A stretch of 26,268 nucleotides of DNA from a virus. The stretch is taken from positions 1-26,268 of the IMG/VR virus record IMGVR_UViG_3300011416_000033; one strand, 5' to 3'. Below the pieces are notes generated by a model. That model searched no databases, was not told the DNA's origin, and was given only the letters and a program-made list of their open reading frames with translations. Shown here one piece after another: positions 13,593-21,146 of this stretch (the stretch's first letter is position 1; the number at the start of each line of letters is the position of its first letter). The position numbers were made by a program, and so were the translations under genes.

Positions 13593-14246
13593 ATGCCGAG
13601 ATTGGCAAAGCAACCCAGTGAAGCACAACTCGCGGCACGCGCTGCGGGAGCTGAAAGGTTAAAAGCGGCAACTGCTCAAAGGTTAATAGCGGCGGGTGCG
13701 CCGGAGATCGAGGCGCCAGAGCAAAGCCAGGCACAGGATTCTGCGGTGCCCAGACGTTACACGCATCCTGTGCGTTCGCGCAGGAGAGACTTCGACGCCG
13801 GCTCAGAAAAAGTAGGGCAGGACAAGACGCGCCACATGAAATCCCACGGACCGGCGCGCCGGGCGTTGGAGCCAACCGTTGTTGAGCCTGTGGAGTCTCC
13901 AGTACCGAAGATCAAGCTGGAAGCGCTCCGCTTCAACGAGGACATCATCACCATCGTCGTGCACGACTCGACCAATCCAACGGATGAGCCGTTCCCGGAG
14001 GTCTGGAATGACGGGGTGGTACAGCGCTTCCAACGGGGGAAGGAAATGCAGGTCAAGCGCAAGTACGTCGAAGTGCTGGCGCGGGCGAAGCGCACCACGC
14101 GCGGCAACGAGAAGTACAAGGACGCGAATGGTGATGATGCTTACCGCTACCCGGCGCATTCCGCGCTGCGTTACCCGTTCAGCGTGCTACACGATCCGAG
14201 TCCGAGGGGCCGCGCCTGGCTCTCCGGCATTTTGCAGGAGGGGTAA
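13593..14246 (+). CDS. hypothetical structural protein
   Basis: A 217-aa protein; ATG 13593 has GGAGG at 5-nt spacing. The first 110 residues are basic, Ala/Gln/Glu-rich and probably flexible (AARAAGAERLKAATAQRLIAAG). The C-terminal half is compact: IITIVVHDSTNPTDEPFPEVWNDG, VKRKYVEVLARAKRT, NGDDAYRYPAHSALRYPFSV, PRGRAWLSGIL. I recall proteins with this C-terminal block in structural regions of environmental podoviruses, without an assigned role. The disordered basic arm could bind nucleic acid or other virion proteins. Confidence 0.65.
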   Translation: MPRLAKQPSEAQLAARAAGAERLKAATAQRLIAAGAPEIEAPEQSQAQDSAVPRRYTHPVRSRRRDFDAGSEKVGQDKTRHMKSHGPARRALEPTVVEPVESPVPKIKLEALRFNEDIITIVVHDSTNPTDEPFPEVWNDGVVQRFQRGKEMQVKRKYVEVLARAKRTTRGNEKYKDANGDDAYRYPAHSALRYPFSVLHDPSPRGRAWLSGILQEG

Positions 14247-14249
14247 GCC

Positions 14250-14624
14250 ATGGCGACCCGTCCCTGCGCTGTTGCCCGCATTGATGAAAATACCGTCAAG
14301 TTTTCCTGGGACACGCTCACAACTACCAACGCCGATGGCCAGCCGATCCCGTCGAACTTCGCCGATTATGCAGACCGGCACGTTCAGGTTGTGGGCGCGT
14401 TCGGCGTGGGCGGCAATCTGCGGGTGGCGGGTTCGCTCGACTTGAGCAACTACGCTGCGCTCAACGATCCGTTCGGCGCCGCGTTGAACATCACTGCGGC
14501 AAGCGTGAAAGGCATCACGGAGATACCCCTTCTCACCCGTCCCGAAGTTACCGCAGGGGACGGCACCACGGATCTCGACGTTTTCATAATCGCGCGGCGC
14601 AGCCGTAGCGGTAAGGAGGTTTGA
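14250..14624 (+). CDS. hypothetical structural protein
   Basis: A 124-aa protein starting 3 nt after the previous stop, with GGAGG upstream. It is predicted mostly beta: NTVKFSWDTLTTTNADGQPI, HVQVVGAFGVGGNLRVAGSLD, LDVFIIARRSR. The pattern resembles small beta-sandwich virion proteins. Its last codons carry the AAGGAGG ribosome site of the next gene, so the two are coupled. Confidence 0.62.
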   Translation: MATRPCAVARIDENTVKFSWDTLTTTNADGQPIPSNFADYADRHVQVVGAFGVGGNLRVAGSLDLSNYAALNDPFGAALNITAASVKGITEIPLLTRPEVTAGDGTTDLDVFIIARRSRSGKEV

Positions 14625-15179
14625 ATGGACAGCAATCTTCTCGCAATGGCAGATGCGATTCGGCGCGAGGCGCAGCGCACGCAAATCTTCATAGAGATCG
14701 CTTCGTTTCTGGAACACGTCGGCTCTCTCGAACAGGCGACGAACGAGCGCACGCGCCTGCTGGAAGAGGCCAAGTCTCGCCTTTCCGATATTCACAAGAA
14801 GATAGACGAGGCGGAAGCCAAACGGGCGACCGCGCAGGCGCATCTTGACACCGCCCATGCCTCTGCCGAGCAGACCATCAACAAGGCGCGCAGTGACGCC
14901 AAGGCGCAGGTTGCGGATGCGAACGCTCAAGCCGTCAGGGTGGTGGCCGAGGCGAACGACCAGTGCGCCAAGATGAAGGCTGCGGCACAAGCAGATGCCG
15001 ATCGCCTTGTGGGTGAGGCGAAAGCCCGCGAGACCGCTGCTGTTGCCAAAGTGGCCGAGGCGGACGCCAGGCTCGCCAAGATCAGGACCGATACTGATAC
15101 GGCCGGCAAGGAACTTGCTGCGGTTAACTCGAAGCTGGAAGAGGCTCGGCGCGCAGCGCGGAAGATGTTTGAGGGGTAA
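14625..15179 (+). CDS. long coiled-coil virion-associated protein
   Basis: A 184-aa protein with AAGGAGG (14613-14619). Apart from the first 30 residues it is a continuous Ala/Glu/Lys/Asp-rich helix, with heptad-like spacing (SRLSDIHKKIDEAEAKRATA, ADARLAKIRTDTDTAGKELA). It should form a rod-like coiled coil. Candidate roles are a virion stalk, an ejection protein or an assembly chaperone; none is shown by the sequence. Its composition resembles ATP synthase b-type or Tol-like stalks by convergence only. Confidence 0.65.
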   Translation: MDSNLLAMADAIRREAQRTQIFIEIASFLEHVGSLEQATNERTRLLEEAKSRLSDIHKKIDEAEAKRATAQAHLDTAHASAEQTINKARSDAKAQVADANAQAVRVVAEANDQCAKMKAAAQADADRLVGEAKARETAAVAKVAEADARLAKIRTDTDTAGKELAAVNSKLEEARRAARKMFEG

Positions 15180-15185
15180 CCCGCA

Positions 15186-16031
15186 GTGAAGCAGCCGCTT
15201 ACCGCCGACGAACGGCTGGAGCGCATAGAGAGCAACGCGAAGCGGTTTCGCTCGCTACCGCGTCTTGCGTTGCAACCCGACAACGATTTCACGCTGGCGG
15301 TATGCGGCTACGGACCGTCGCTTGCGGACACATGGCAGGAGGCCGCGAAGTGCGACCGGATTATGACGACATCCGGTGCACACGATTTCCTGATCGGGAA
15401 GGGGGTGATCCCGCACTACCACGCCGAGCTTGACCCGCGTGAGCACAAGGCGGCTTTCGTCAAGAACAGCCATCCCGACGTGACCTACTACATCGCGGCG
15501 CATTGTCACCCGAAGATGTTGGCGAGGCTGACATACGAAGGGCGCAAGGTGGTGCTCTACTACGCGGTCACTCAGGATGACAACGCGCGCCAGGCCGCGC
15601 AGGTCATGCGGCTGGAGCCGGTCTACCACGACGTGATTTCAGGTCACACCAATGTCGGGATGCTGGCGAACAGCATCGGACGTGTCCTGGGACACCAGTA
15701 TTTCCATCTTCACGGCATGGACTGCTGCTTCCCTAATGGTCAGATGTGGGCGGGTCCGCATACCGGAAGGCGGCAGGATGTGGTTACGGTGAGGGTGGAT
15801 GGGCGTGAATACCTGACATCCCCGCAGATGATGGAGTCCACGGACGACATGATCCGCGTCTTTATACAGATGCCCCATGTCACCTTTGTAGTGCATGGCG
15901 ACGGACTCCTCGCGGCGCGCGTGCGATTGCTGAAACGAGACATGGCGTTTGCGCTGAGCAAGCGGTGGTGGGAGCCGGTGGACTTCTACATCCGCGAGCC
16001 GGTCGAGCGCATGGCGAGCATCCGGTTATGA
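15186..16031 (+). CDS. DUF115/Maf-type protein (MptE-like, glycosyltransferase-like fold)
   Basis: A 281-aa protein with a GTG start; GAGGGG lies upstream. It has the two hallmarks of the DUF115 (PF01973, MptE-like/Maf) group: the nucleotide-binding loop CGYGPSL (40-46) after a strand, and the later block SGHTNVGMLANSIGRVLG then FHLHGMDCCFPNGQ, equivalent to the family G-Q-D-x-x-F motif. A HAELDPREHKAAF acidic segment follows the first helix. Known relatives include pterin diphosphokinases and flagellin sialyl-type transferases. Here it lies inside the virion gene block and overlaps the Gly-rich protein gene by 4 nt, so it may modify a virion protein or host glycan, or be a structural derivative. 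Function is inferred. Confidence 0.72.
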   Translation: MKQPLTADERLERIESNAKRFRSLPRLALQPDNDFTLAVCGYGPSLADTWQEAAKCDRIMTTSGAHDFLIGKGVIPHYHAELDPREHKAAFVKNSHPDVTYYIAAHCHPKMLARLTYEGRKVVLYYAVTQDDNARQAAQVMRLEPVYHDVISGHTNVGMLANSIGRVLGHQYFHLHGMDCCFPNGQMWAGPHTGRRQDVVTVRVDGREYLTSPQMMESTDDMIRVFIQMPHVTFVVHGDGLLAARVRLLKRDMAFALSKRWWEPVDFYIREPVERMASIRL

Positions 16032-16777
16032 CGACCGAGACCTTCACTACGCCGGGGCAGTTTCTATGGGTCTCGCCGTTAACCGGAACCGTTCAGATCG
16101 AGATGTGGGCGGGCGGGGCTGCTGGTGGCGGGAACAACACGACCTCGGACGGCGGTGGTGGCGGCGGTGGATCAGGTTACGGCAAGCTCAACGCTTACGC
16201 AGTGGTTTTGGGCACGACCTACACGGGATTCATCGGCACTGGCGGCACCGGAATTTCAGGCACCAGCGGCACAAACGGCGGCGGCACGTTCTGGCGTGAT
16301 GCGGCTACGTTCAACATACCGGGTGGAACTGCCGGGAGCGGGGCCTTTCATCCGACGACGCCTCGGGCTGGCGGGGCGGGAAGTGCGCCAGCGAGCTTCA
16401 CCGGCAGCTTCGATGTCACGACAACCGGCGGGACGGGCGGGGCTGGGGTCAACAACAACTCGGGTGGCGGTGGTGGCGGGGGTGGATCAGGTGGGAACAC
16501 GACGGGCGGCAGCACGGGCAGTGCCGGCACGGCGGGCACTGGCGGCGCTGGCGGCGTGGCTGGCACGACCAACGGCGGCATCGGCGGCGTAGGTGGAAGC
16601 GGAACGAATCCAGGTATCGCGCCGATCTCCGGGAATGGCGGCGGCGGTGGTGGGTCTGGTGAGGGAACTCAGGTCGGAGGCACAGGAAAGAACGGCAAGA
16701 TCATCCTGACCTACACGTTACCAGGCGGCATTGCGCCCCTGGCTCTTAATCATCTTCACAAGTTGATGAACGCATGA
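16028..16777 (+). CDS. glycine-rich adhesin-like tail protein
   Basis: A 249-aa protein. The ATG at 16028 overlaps the DUF115 gene stop (ATGA); a longer frame start at 15965 lies inside that gene and is not used. The N-terminus ETFTTPGQFLWVSPLTGTVQIEMWAGGA is the start of a Gly_rich_2-type domain: one beta strand pair, then poly-Gly loops. Several stretches of 5-8 glycines (about residues 42-49, 156-163, 216-221) alternate with Thr/Asn/Ser. Such domains occur in phage tail-fibre adhesins, where polyglycine helices carry receptor-binding loops, as in T-even gp38. It likely decorates a fibre tip. The repeats make it prone to slippage and recombination. Confidence 0.75.
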   Translation: MTTETFTTPGQFLWVSPLTGTVQIEMWAGGAAGGGNNTTSDGGGGGGGSGYGKLNAYAVVLGTTYTGFIGTGGTGISGTSGTNGGGTFWRDAATFNIPGGTAGSGAFHPTTPRAGGAGSAPASFTGSFDVTTTGGTGGAGVNNNSGGGGGGGGSGGNTTGGSTGSAGTAGTGGAGGVAGTTNGGIGGVGGSGTNPGIAPISGNGGGGGGSGEGTQVGGTGKNGKIILTYTLPGGIAPLALNHLHKLMNA

Positions 16778-18147
16778 GCCACATTCTTCGACAATCGACT
16801 CAGGTTGTAGTCCGCATCGGCCCGTTCATGGACTCGGTTGATGCCGTGACCCCGGAAACCGGCATCACGTTAGGCGCGGCGGATCAGGCCGAAGCTCTCA
16901 AAGCCGCTGGCGCCGCAACTGCGGACATTTCTGGAAACACTTGGGCGGCAATCACCGGAGCTGGTGGCTGGTATGACCTGACGCTTACGACCACGGATAC
17001 GAACACCATCGGAGACCTGACCATCGTTGTGCAGGACACAAGCGTGTGCCTGCCGGTGTTCGCGCGTTTTCAGGTGATCGAGGAAGTGACGTATGACGCG
17101 CTATATGCCGCCAGCGCCAACGCTTTTGCGGGTGCGGCGGGTTCTACGACTTTGGGCGCGGGGGCAATTACCGCGACAGTGATTGCAACGGGGGCCATTG
17201 ATGCGGACGCGATTGCCGCAGACGCCATTACCGCGGCGAAGGTAGCTGATGGCACGATTGATGCTGCGACATTCGCGGCTGGTGCGATCAATGCTGCGGC
17301 CATAGCGAACGGTGCTATCGACGCCGCTACATTCGCCGCGGGGGCCATTGATGCCACGGCGATTGCCAACGGCGCGATTGATGCGGCTACCTTCGCTGCC
17401 GGGGCAATAGACGCAGCGGCTCTGGCTGCTGACGCCTCGGCTGAGATAGCCGATGCCGTGTGGGATGAGGACGCGACCTTACACCAGACGACAGGCACCT
17501 TCGGACAGGCGATTGGCGACCCTGTTGCGGATACCAACACGATCTACAAGGCCGTGGTGACTGATGCTACGGGTGTGACGGTCGGGACTGACACGGCCAC
17601 GTTGCTCACGCGCATGGGGACACCATCAGACCTGGGCGGCGGCGCCACCGTGGCGGCGAACCTGGTTGATATCGAATCGCAGACCGACGATATCGGTGTT
17701 GCAGGTGCGGGCCTGACCGCGATCAATCTCCCTGATCAGGTGATGAACATAACGGGCGACATCACAGGGAATCTTTCCGGTAGCGTTGGATCGGTCACTG
17801 GCGCGGTGGGGAGTGTGACTGGTAGCGTGGGCAGTGTAGTCGGCCTGACAGCATCGAATCTGGACGCGACGGTATCTAGCAGGGCGACTCCGGCGCAGGT
17901 CAATACTGAAGTGCTCGATGTGCTGAATGTGGACACCTTTGCCGAACCCGGACAGGCGACGCCTGGGGCGACGATGACACTCGCGCAGAAGATCGGCTAC
18001 TTGTTCAAGGCGTGGCGGAACCGCAGCACGCAGACCGCGACCGATTACAAGCTCTACAACGATGATGCTGTGACGGTGGATCAGAAGGCATCCACGAGCG
18101 ACGACGCCGTGACGTTCGATCGTGGCGAAGTCGCAACAGGTCCATGA
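16774..18147 (+). CDS. tail-fibre-like structural protein with decapeptide repeats
   Basis: A 457-aa protein starting in the stop of the Gly-rich gene. An N-terminal beta domain (about 1-115, VVVRIGPFMDSVDAV...FARFQVIEEVTYDALYA) is followed by eight 10-residue units (140-219) of the type GAIDAATFAA/GAIDATAIAN, then VWDEDATLHQTTGTFGQ, a short GSVTGAVGSVTGSVGSV repeat (about 340-360), and a helical C-terminus. This architecture is common in phage side-tail or appendage proteins: an attachment domain followed by a trimeric repetitive shaft. Its exact place in the virion is unknown. Confidence 0.72.
   Translation: MSHILRQSTQVVVRIGPFMDSVDAVTPETGITLGAADQAEALKAAGAATADISGNTWAAITGAGGWYDLTLTTTDTNTIGDLTIVVQDTSVCLPVFARFQVIEEVTYDALYAASANAFAGAAGSTTLGAGAITATVIATGAIDADAIAADAITAAKVADGTIDAATFAAGAINAAAIANGAIDAATFAAGAIDATAIANGAIDAATFAAGAIDAAALAADASAEIADAVWDEDATLHQTTGTFGQAIGDPVADTNTIYKAVVTDATGVTVGTDTATLLTRMGTPSDLGGGATVAANLVDIESQTDDIGVAGAGLTAINLPDQVMNITGDITGNLSGSVGSVTGAVGSVTGSVGSVVGLTASNLDATVSSRATPAQVNTEVLDVLNVDTFAEPGQATPGATMTLAQKIGYLFKAWRNRSTQTATDYKLYNDDAVTVDQKASTSDDAVTFDRGEVATGP
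17191..17430 (+). repeat. eight tandem 30-bp coding repeats
   Basis: Within the 457-aa protein gene, 30-bp units encode GAI(D/N)A(A/T/D)xxAx decapeptides. Alternating units make a 60-bp higher period (ATFAAGAIDA then TAIANGAIDA). Base differences between units are mostly at third positions. Copy number is likely to vary between relatives. Confidence 0.85.
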
Positions 18148-18353
18148 GCCTTGACACGAGAGACAAGAGGGCATCGGCAATCAATCCTGGCTGTCCGTGG
18201 CGCGGGCTGTGGCCGACGTCGGACGCCACGATCGATGCAGGTAATCGCAGGCAGACCGCGTTTCTGTCCTCAAGCGTTGTTGCCGTTGGCGGTGGTGGCG
18301 GCGGCGCAACACATGAATGGCTGATCCGCGCTCGGCGCAGGGGACGTAGATGA
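18144..18353 (+). CDS. small hypothetical tail-region protein
   Basis: A 69-aa protein joined by ATGA overlaps to the genes on both sides. It starts MSLDTRDKRASAINPGCPWR, a start I recognise from short proteins in podovirus and siphovirus structural clusters, and then has a Gly-rich stretch and a basic C-terminus. The usual family length and role are unclear to me; a small structural or assembly function is inferred from context. Confidence 0.65.
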   Translation: MSLDTRDKRASAINPGCPWRGLWPTSDATIDAGNRRQTAFLSSSVVAVGGGGGGATHEWLIRARRRGRR

Positions 18354-19054
18354 ATTATCTCGAACTCGCAGTAAAGGCCCGCCAGGAGTGCGGCGCCTCC
18401 GGCACTGGGCCGGCCGCAGTGACCAATCAGACCGGCGAATCAAAGCGCATCGTGGACTGGGCGGCCGACGCCTGGACGGAGATCCAGAACAGGCATGAAA
18501 ACTGGAAGTGGATGCGCTCATCGTTCACGTTCAATACCGTGCTGAACGACGACACCTACGCCTTCGGAGGCTGTACCGATACCAAGACCTCTGCGGCGAT
18601 TGCGCGCTTTGCTCGCTGGTGGTGGGAAAACCTTGAGTACTCATTCCGAATTTACCTGCAATCGAGCGGGGTGGCCACCGAGGGCTGGCTGATACCTATG
18701 GACTACGAGCAATTCAAGCGCCGGTATCGCTTCGGCACGCAGAACAACGGCTTTCCGGCGCACTACACGATCGACGAGGACGACAACATCCTGCTCGGCC
18801 CGAAGCCGAACGGGGTCTACGTGGTCTCGGGCGACTACCAGCGCGGCGCCCTGGTGCTGGCGGCGAACTCCGACACGCCCGACATGCCGGCGCGCTTTCA
18901 CATGCTGATCGTGTACGAGGCGATGTTGAAGTACGCGGGTTACGAGTCGGCACAAGAAGTCTGGACGCGCGCGATGGCGCATCGTGGCGTCCTGATGCGG
19001 CAGCTTGAAGGGAATCAGTTGCCGCAGATGAAGTTGGCTGAGCCTTTGGCATGA
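18350..19054 (+). CDS. head-tail adaptor protein (SU10-adaptor type)
   Basis: A 234-aa protein starting MNYLELAVKARQECGASGTGPAAVTNQTGE, the typical beginning of the phage adaptor group that includes the SU10 adaptor. It continues with IVDWAADAWTEIQNRHENWKWMRS, a beta-rich middle, and a C-terminal helix bundle (FHMLIVYEAMLKYAGYESAQEV...AHRGVLMRQLEG). Adaptors form a ring below the portal and connect it to the tail nozzle; the next gene, overlapping by 4 nt, is the nozzle candidate. This supports a short-tailed virion. Confidence 0.82.
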   Translation: MNYLELAVKARQECGASGTGPAAVTNQTGESKRIVDWAADAWTEIQNRHENWKWMRSSFTFNTVLNDDTYAFGGCTDTKTSAAIARFARWWWENLEYSFRIYLQSSGVATEGWLIPMDYEQFKRRYRFGTQNNGFPAHYTIDEDDNILLGPKPNGVYVVSGDYQRGALVLAANSDTPDMPARFHMLIVYEAMLKYAGYESAQEVWTRAMAHRGVLMRQLEGNQLPQMKLAEPLA

Positions 19055-21144
19055 GACGGTCGCTGGCTGTTGCGGTGGAGCGCGCGCTGAGTCGCGCTGC
19101 ACCCAGTCTCGATTTCTTCCCGTTCGAGGGCGGGCTCGATCTTGTTTCCTCGCCCCTGAGTATTGTCCCGGGGCGGGTGGTGGAAGCGCAGAACTTCGAG
19201 AGCACGGTGAACGGTGGCTACCGCAGGATCAAGGGCTACGAGCGCCACGACGGGCGACCCAAACCCTCTGATGCCCAGTACGCGATCCTCAATGTCACCA
19301 TCACCGGGGCTTTTGCGGTAAATGACACCATCACGGGGGTAACCTCGGGGGCGACTGCGGTGGTGGTGGCTGTAGTGACAAGCGGAACCCCGGATTATCT
19401 GGTCATCACCAAGATCAGCGGTACTTTTATTAACCCGGAAACCCTGAATGTTGGTGGAAGCGGGCAGGGCACGACCAGCTCGGAAGCGACGGTAGACGGC
19501 GCTTCGACCGCTCAGCTTCACGCGCAATACAAGAACCTTGCCGCGGACGAGTACCGGGATGATATCGGGGCGGTCCCTGGCTCTGGCGTGGTTCGAGGGG
19601 CTATCCGACACGGCGGCGTTACCTACGCCTTCCGCAACAATGCCGGAGGCACCGCAACAGAGCTTTACAAGTCATCGGTCGGCGGCTGGGTGGCGGTAAG
19701 CCTCGGCGAGCAGGTCAGTTTTACCGCTGGCGGCGGCGATATCGACGAAGGCGACACGCTCACCCAAGGCGGGGTCACCGCCACCGTCAAGCGGGTGGTC
19801 ATCACGTCTGGGACACTGGCCGGAGGCACCGCGGCCGGCAAGTTGATCCTGTCCGGCCGAGCCGGTGGCAACTATGCGGCCGGCGCCGCGACAACGACCG
19901 GGGCTGGGGTTCTGACGCTCTCCGGGGCGCAGACAGCCATCACCCTACAGCCGAATGGGCGCTACGAGTTCGTCAAGGAGAACTTCGGGGGCGCTGCCAA
20001 CACTACCCGGATTTACGGCTGCGACGGGGTAAACAAGGGGTTTGAGTTCGATGGCACGGTGTACGTGCCGATCGACACCGGCATGACGACGGACGCGCCC
20101 AGTCACGTCGCGGCGCACAAGAAACACCTGTTTTTCTCGTTTGTGGGGAGCGTGCAGCATTCCGGCACGGGAACACCGTATGTGTTCACCGTGCTGTTGG
20201 GCGCGTCCGAGATCGCCATGGGTGACACCGTGACAGGCTTTGCGGTGCAACCCGGCGTGGAAGCGTCCGCAGCGCTTGCGATATTCACCCGCAACCGCAC
20301 CAGCATCCTTTACGGCACCAGCTCGGCAAACTGGAATCTGGTGCCCTACCGTGCGGAGCTGGGGGCCTACGGCTACACGATTCAGGACATCGGTTTCACG
20401 ATCTTTCTGGATGATCGCGGCATCACGAACCTGGTCACGGCACAGAGCTTCGGCAACTTCGCTCATGCTGCGCTGACCTATCACATCCACACCCTTGTCA
20501 ACGAGAAGCGGCTGCTGGCGACGGCATCGTGCATATCGCGTGACAGGTCGCAGTACCGCATCTTTTTTTCGGACGGATCGGCGCTCTACTTCACCTTTGT
20601 CGGGAAAAAACTCATTGCGATCATGCCGGAGCTGTTTCCTGACATCGTGCGCTGCGCCTACTCGGGAGAGGAAGACGATGGATCAGAAATTGCGTTCTTC
20701 GGGTCGGATGCCGGATTCGTCTACGAGATGGAGAAGGGCACCAGCTTCGACGGGGACGCGATTGAATACTACTTCGTGCTGCCGTTCCACTTCATCAAGA
20801 GCCCGCGCACCAAGAAGCGCTATCACGGCGGGCTTTTTGAAATGACGGGCGAGGGCTACGCCGAGTTCAATTTCAGTTTCTCGCTCTCCTACGCTTCCGG
20901 CGAGCAGGATGTCGATACGACACTGATGCTGGGGACGAATTTCTCCTCGTCAGGGCGCTGGGATGTCGGGGTGTGGGATGTCGGGATTTGGGACGGTCGG
21001 ACGCTGATCCCGACGGAGTTTGACCTGACCGGAAGCGCAGAAAACATCGCGCTCCGCGTGTCTGGATCGGCCGACTACTTCGAGCCATTCACTTTCCACG
21101 GCGTGATGATGGATTACGCGCCGCGGAGGAAGCTGAGGGTATAA
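19051..21144 (+). CDS. tail nozzle-like protein (T7 gp12 / SU10 nozzle type)
   Basis: A 697-aa mostly beta protein starting in the adaptor stop codon. The N-terminus LDFFPFEGGLDLVSSPLSIVPGRVVEAQNFE is the usual start of nozzle-type proteins. Residues about 85-150 and 225-300 look like inserted Gly/Thr-rich domains (NDTITGVTSGATAVVVAVVTSG; GDTLTQGGVTATVKRVVITSG) that repeat a similar pattern. The rest fits a beta-propeller-like body (ALAIFTRNRTSILYGTSS, FFSDGSALYFTF) and a C-terminal beta domain (RWDVGVWDVGIWDGRTL). Six copies would form the lower tail tube through which DNA exits. Confidence 0.8.
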   Translation: MRRSLAVAVERALSRAAPSLDFFPFEGGLDLVSSPLSIVPGRVVEAQNFESTVNGGYRRIKGYERHDGRPKPSDAQYAILNVTITGAFAVNDTITGVTSGATAVVVAVVTSGTPDYLVITKISGTFINPETLNVGGSGQGTTSSEATVDGASTAQLHAQYKNLAADEYRDDIGAVPGSGVVRGAIRHGGVTYAFRNNAGGTATELYKSSVGGWVAVSLGEQVSFTAGGGDIDEGDTLTQGGVTATVKRVVITSGTLAGGTAAGKLILSGRAGGNYAAGAATTTGAGVLTLSGAQTAITLQPNGRYEFVKENFGGAANTTRIYGCDGVNKGFEFDGTVYVPIDTGMTTDAPSHVAAHKKHLFFSFVGSVQHSGTGTPYVFTVLLGASEIAMGDTVTGFAVQPGVEASAALAIFTRNRTSILYGTSSANWNLVPYRAELGAYGYTIQDIGFTIFLDDRGITNLVTAQSFGNFAHAALTYHIHTLVNEKRLLATASCISRDRSQYRIFFSDGSALYFTFVGKKLIAIMPELFPDIVRCAYSGEEDDGSEIAFFGSDAGFVYEMEKGTSFDGDAIEYYFVLPFHFIKSPRTKKRYHGGLFEMTGEGYAEFNFSFSLSYASGEQDVDTTLMLGTNFSSSGRWDVGVWDVGIWDGRTLIPTEFDLTGSAENIALRVSGSADYFEPFTFHGVMMDYAPRRKLRV

Positions 21145-21146
21145 GC

